From the NCBI GenBank assembly GCA_030168575.1, contig CP115555.1:310001-374000 (forward strand): 64,000 bases of DNA, read 5' to 3'. Positions 61,105-64,000 of this stretch are shown here, one piece after another (position 1 is the first letter of the stretch; every line of letters begins with the position of its first letter). The position numbers and the translations under genes were made by a program. The notes below the pieces were generated by a model. The model searched no databases. It was not told the DNA's origin and saw only the letters and a program-made list of their open reading frames with translations. Source of the DNA: Methanomassiliicoccales archaeon LGM-RCC1 (GTDB taxonomy: Archaea; Thermoplasmatota; Thermoplasmata; Methanomassiliicoccales; Methanomethylophilaceae).

Positions 61105-61869
61105 TCACTCTCTCTTGCTGTCGTCTCCGCCGTAGAAGACAAGCTGCGCAGCAGCGTAGATCTCCTCCAGGCCTGTTCCGGTCTCCGAGGAAACCGAACG
61201 CATCTCACCGAAGACACCGGTATTCTCCATGGCCTTGAAGAGCTCCATTCCGACAACGGTCTCGGGATTGTTATCCGCGTCCAACAGGTCGCCGTAGAGC
61301 GAATCGGGCACGACGTACCAATCTAGCATCCTCTGCTCGTCGTCATCGGAAAGGGTGTCCGATTTGGATAGGAGATTGATCATCGGGATCTGCAGTCTGA
61401 ACTGTGCCAGCGCTCCGAGAACCATGGCCGTGACGAATCCGTTCGGGGATCTACTAAGGGACGGGTCGGATAGGTAGACCAGCATGGAATCCTCCCTTCC
61501 GAACGCATCGATGAGGACGTTGGAGGACTCCCTGAAGGCGAACAACTCCAGCTGTCCGGGGGTATCGATCAGGACATAGTCCGTGTCATATCCCGAGATC
61601 ACGTCGATCATCTTGTTGATGTTAACGGCCATCAGGTCCGCTGCTACGATCTGCGCACCGTTGGGACCGAGATTGTACTCCTTCATGACCTCGCTGAGGT
61701 TGATCCATTCCCTGATGTCGACATCTGCAGTGTAAGGCAGGGCATCCGCTCCGGGATCCATGTTCACGACAACCGCATCAACTGCCGAGTCATCGCACCA
61801 TTGTTTGAATGCTCCGACCAACGTGCTCTTTCCACTGCCAGCAGTTCCGATAAAAAACAGGAATTTCAA
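61105..61869 (-). CDS. GPN-loop GTPase, TTG start
   Basis: 254-aa GTPase of the GPN/XAB1 group. FIGTAGSGKSTLVGAF at residues 5-20 is the P-loop, VVVNMDPGADALPYTADVDIREW follows, and the diagnostic Gly-Pro-Asn is in YNLGPNGAQIVAAD near 76. NLLSKSDTLS is the base-specificity motif. The start is TTG 61869: it yields the family N-terminus and follows the minus-strand TATA at 61911-61920, which excludes the ATG at 61941. It is likely involved in assembly of macromolecular complexes. Confidence 0.9.
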   Translation of the reverse strand: MKFLFFIGTAGSGKSTLVGAFKQWCDDSAVDAVVVNMDPGADALPYTADVDIREWINLSEVMKEYNLGPNGAQIVAADLMAVNINKMIDVISGYDTDYVLIDTPGQLELFAFRESSNVLIDAFGREDSMLVYLSDPSLSRSPNGFVTAMVLGALAQFRLQIPMINLLSKSDTLSDDDEQRMLDWYVVPDSLYGDLLDADNNPETVVGMELFKAMENTGVFGEMRSVSSETGTGLEEIYAAAQLVFYGGDDSKRE

Positions 61870-61910
61870 GTGATCAACGACCTTAGTCAGACGTTGAACA
61901 CGGGAAATCA

Positions 61911-61924
61911 ATATAAAATAAATA
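61911..61924. promoter_or_regulatory. Shared divergent TATA element
   Basis: ATATAAAATAAATA. Read rightwards the box is 24 nt from ATG 61940 (leaderless DUF998 gene). Read leftwards TATTTTATAT predicts a start near 61890 for the GPN GTPase gene. Two promoters appear to use one AT tract. Confidence 0.5.
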
Positions 61925-61939
61925 CGCAATGCCAAACAC

Positions 61940-62506
61940 ATGGTTACTAAAACAAGGAGCGCGGCGCCTTACGCGTTTGCCGGAATCCTTGTCGGAGCAC
62001 TTACTCCCATCGCATTCGCGATCTCCGCCTTCATAGACGGCTTTTGGGAATTCGACTTGAACACGCTCTCCGACCTCGGCATATCGCACTCGGCTCTTGC
62101 GGCCAACATATTCAACTACACCTGCATGATCGCAGGTTTGTTTATCGTCATCCATTCGATTGGAAAAATCAAGGCCTATGAAGGGGCTGCATGCGGAGGA
62201 GCGGTCGTACTGTTCTTCTGTGGAATTCTGCTCGCAGCTATCGGCTTGTTCACCAAGGACACGGCTTACCACATCCCCATTGCCTGCACATACTTCTTCC
62301 TGATCCTCATCACGGTCATCATCAGTGCAATAACTGATTATCGCTCAGGAAAAGTCGTCAGCGCTGCAGCAACCGGAGCTCTCGTGGTCATCGTCTTCGC
62401 CTCGATGCCTGGATTCCAGCTCGGCGGAATTGAGGTAATAGCAGTCTTGGCCATGTGCATCTGGATGATCACCCAGAGCCTCTCGCTGGCTTTCAGTAAG
62501 GGTTAA
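61940..62506 (+). CDS. DUF998-family membrane protein
   Basis: 188 aa with six predicted transmembrane helices. DLNTLSDLGISHSALAANIFNYTCMIAGL near residues 38-66 is the DUF998 pattern, including LSDLG. The function is unknown. The mRNA should be leaderless. It is separated by 32 bp from the next small membrane gene. Confidence 0.88.
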   Translation: MVTKTRSAAPYAFAGILVGALTPIAFAISAFIDGFWEFDLNTLSDLGISHSALAANIFNYTCMIAGLFIVIHSIGKIKAYEGAACGGAVVLFFCGILLAAIGLFTKDTAYHIPIACTYFFLILITVIISAITDYRSGKVVSAAATGALVVIVFASMPGFQLGGIEVIAVLAMCIWMITQSLSLAFSKG

Positions 62507-62538
62507 AATAGGTAACCCGATAACAGGACGGTAATAAA

Positions 62539-62907
62539 ATGAGCGCAATGCCCAACACAATGAAGATTGGAATGGGAGTAGCATTCGTAGGTGCTATCAT
62601 CGCGTTCGCTTCCATGGCATACGCCTGGGACGGAACGGTTGAGTGCACCCCCTTCGTCGGAATCAACATGGTTGTCTCCATGGTGTTCTTCGCCGTTGCA
62701 GGATGCTTCTCCTCCTACAGCCCTGTGAAGGGATCCACAGTCGTCGTGCTCTCCGCACTGACAGTGGCCTTCACGGTCATCGCAGCCATCTACGGTGCGA
62801 TGATGCCCATCTTGGCTATCATTCTCGTAATTCTCGGAATCCTCTGCGTCGCCATCGGCAGCATGGGATCCACCAAGAGCTACGTGGACACCAACAGGGT
62901 CATCTGA
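62539..62907 (+). CDS. Small four-helix membrane protein, function unknown
   Basis: 122 aa with four hydrophobic segments (about 9-28, 40-58, 66-85, 88-108). Polar C-terminus. I do not recognise the family. A GAGC-type site is weak, but the preceding gene ends 32 bp before with TAAAATAGG that may act as its promoter. It has its own terminator after it. Confidence 0.75.
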   Translation: MSAMPNTMKIGMGVAFVGAIIAFASMAYAWDGTVECTPFVGINMVVSMVFFAVAGCFSSYSPVKGSTVVVLSALTVAFTVIAAIYGAMMPILAIILVILGILCVAIGSMGSTKSYVDTNRVI

Positions 62908-62919
62908 GAAACTTCAAAA

Positions 62920-62939
62920 GGCCCGAAAGGGCCCTTTTT
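62920..62939 (+). terminator. Hairpin and T-tract terminator
   Basis: GGCCC (62920-62924) pairs with GGGCC (62929-62933), loop GAAA, then TTTTT to 62939. Confidence 0.6.
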
Positions 62940-63007
62940 CCTACATCTAATTTTGTTAGATTAAGCTCATCAACTTTTTTATTGGTAGAGAATAGTATAC
63001 CGAAAAC

Positions 63008-63664
63008 ATGGATGAGAAGTTTGCGTTCGCCCTCCGCAAGTTGGCTTTGTTGGGAGCACTGGATGATTACATATCCATTTCCTCCAGGGAATTGGGCGAT
63101 TCGCTCGATATGAGTCAGCAATCCGCATCCAAGAGGATCCTCGAACTGATCGATGACGGTTACATCACCAGGGACCTGGGGACCAGAAGACAGCGCATCA
63201 AGATCACTCCCAAAGGTGTCGAGCTCATGAAGAAGGAGTACACCGAATACCGCCGTATCTTCGAGCGCACCGACCACCTCAACATCCATGGGGAGGTCGC
63301 ATCGGGAATGGGCGAGGGCGGCTACTACATCTGTCAGGAAGGCTACCTGAAGCAGTTCAAGGAGAAACTCGGGTTCAGCCCCTTCCAGGGAACCTTCAAC
63401 GTCCGCATCTACCCCGAGGAGATCGGTAAGATCGACATCGTCAGGAACACCGCCGGGATCATGATCGACGGTTTCACCAACGAGGGCAGAAGCTTCGGCA
63501 ACGTGATCGCATACAAGGCATCCATCCACAACATCGAATGCGCCATCATCGTGCCTGAGAGGTCGCATTACGTCGACATCCTGGAGATCATAGCGCCTTG
63601 CAGCGTGAGGAGAACCCTCAGCCTGAGCGACGGCGACAGGATAGACGTGAAAGTAAAACTGTGA
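63008..63664 (+). CDS. ribK: CTP-dependent riboflavin kinase with N-terminal HTH
   Basis: Makes FMN from riboflavin using CTP, an archaeal route. The 218-aa protein has an N-terminal winged helix-turn-helix (residues about 5-80, ISSRELGDSLDMSQQSASKRILELIDDGYI) and a C-terminal kinase barrel with GEVASGMGEGGYYI, PFQGTFNVRI and APCSVRRTLSLSDGDRIDVKV. The fusion suggests the protein may also regulate flavin genes. TTTTATTG about 25-30 nt upstream predicts a near-leaderless mRNA. Confidence 0.93.
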   Translation: MDEKFAFALRKLALLGALDDYISISSRELGDSLDMSQQSASKRILELIDDGYITRDLGTRRQRIKITPKGVELMKKEYTEYRRIFERTDHLNIHGEVASGMGEGGYYICQEGYLKQFKEKLGFSPFQGTFNVRIYPEEIGKIDIVRNTAGIMIDGFTNEGRSFGNVIAYKASIHNIECAIIVPERSHYVDILEIIAPCSVRRTLSLSDGDRIDVKVKL

Positions 63665-63686
63665 GACGGGGTCGCCCCCGTCCCGT

Positions 63687-64000
63687 TTAAAGTTTCTCGA
63701 GATACTTCATCACGGACTCGAAGACGCATCTGCCGTCTCCTTCCTCCGTGTCGTATCCCCTTGTCCAGTCAGGGTGAGTGAACCTTGTCATCACACGCTC
63801 CGGATGGGGCATCATTCCCATGACGTTACCGGCAGGGTTGCATATTCCCGCGATGTCCGAGGGGGAACCGTTGGGGTTCCACGGATAATCGGCGTCGGAA
63901 CCGTCGGGACGGACGTACCTGAAGACGATCTGGTCGTTGTCCTCCAGCTTCTGCACGAAATCAGGATCCATGCTCATCAGGTTCCCTTCTCCGTGAGCGG
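63687..64000 (-). CDS. purQ: Phosphoribosylformylglycinamidine synthase subunit PurQ, N-terminus cut
   Basis: C-terminal 103 residues of the glutaminase subunit, reading from AHGEGN at the window edge. The catalytic His and Glu of the amidotransferase triad are in [35 protein letters not shown] is typical PurQ. The N-terminal part with the catalytic Cys lies outside the window. The ATG at 63977 within it is internal, not a start. Confidence 0.92.
   Translation of the reverse strand, partial: AHGEGNLMSMDPDFVQKLEDNDQIVFRYVRPDGSDADYPWNPNGSPSDIAGICNPAGNVMGMMPHPERVMTRFTHPDWTRGYDTEEGDGRCVFESVMKYLEKL

Overview
The window is a gene-dense archaeal chromosome segment with no tRNA, rRNA, CRISPR array, insertion sequence or prophage that I could see. 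The gene set points to a methanogen of the order Methanomassiliicoccales (Thermoplasmata), probably the Methanomethylophilaceae. It has an Fpo-like complex without FpoF and FpoO, methanogenesis marker 11, ether-lipid enzymes (CarS, two geranylgeranyl reductases), archaeal information-processing genes (RpoK, TFS, PCNA, RPA, PAN, Csl4, NOB1, MBF1), FolD with bacterial-type PurH, and an AMP/RuBisCO pathway. The genus is inferred, not proven.

Layout. 1-3930: end of a family-4 uracil-DNA glycosylase, pyrE, carS, nob1, a geranylgeranyl reductase and a divergent trans-prenyl synthase. 4034-14414: one long minus-strand operon fpoA-B-C-D-H-I-J(N)-J(C)-K-L-M-N; its FpoI carries four [4Fe-4S] motifs instead of two. 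14531-20355: proC, then the operon folD-kptA-mmp11-uppS-radical SAM. 20437-24872: R15P isomerase, type III RuBisCO, AMP phosphorylase and a polysaccharide-deacetylase-like gene, all overlapping or nearly so. 24935-27043: a single-domain RNase III divergent from an unrecognised 502-aa protein. 27012-32673: a minus-strand run TFS-PCNA-transketolase N and C-transaldolase-geranylgeranyl reductase 2-Taw2. 32774-35997: a membrane protein with a Lys/Pro/Glu linker and a possible nuclease-fold tail, a beta-CASP RNase behind a hairpin-rich leader, and a small zinc protein. 36057-39692: purH with an inverted repeat over its start region, a 0.7-kb AT-rich non-coding gap with RNA-like structure, and gdhA. 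39926-48259: METTL5-like methyltransferase, Csl4, a THUMP-less ThiI, XPD helicase, SerA and two aminotransferases. 48386-48545: a candidate structured RNA before a small gene, then purP. 50120-55783: RPA with its partner protein, and an exported SGNH-hydrolase-like protein next to an acyl-adenylating enzyme. 55868-64000: rpsB/rpoK, paired SMR transporters, an exported acidic protein, MBF1, PAN, GPN GTPase, small membrane proteins, CTP-dependent RibK and the end of PurQ.

How the parts fit. The Fpo-like complex is the energy-conserving membrane machine. FolD and PurH suggest tetrahydrofolate-bound C1 units for purine synthesis, while PurP in the same window offers a folate-free route to the same intermediate. 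R15P isomerase, RuBisCO and AMP phosphorylase form the complete AMP-to-3-phosphoglycerate salvage route. Transketolase halves and transaldolase supply pentoses. Many promoters place a TATA box about 22-30 nt before the start codon, implying leaderless mRNAs; this, with Shine-Dalgarno spacing, was used to revise many starts. The best leads for unexplained biology are the four-cluster FpoI, the mmp11/radical SAM pairing, the structured RNA at 48386-48545, the structured gap at 37651-38342, the dsRBD-less archaeal RNase III, and recurring CG-alternating elements upstream of TATA boxes.
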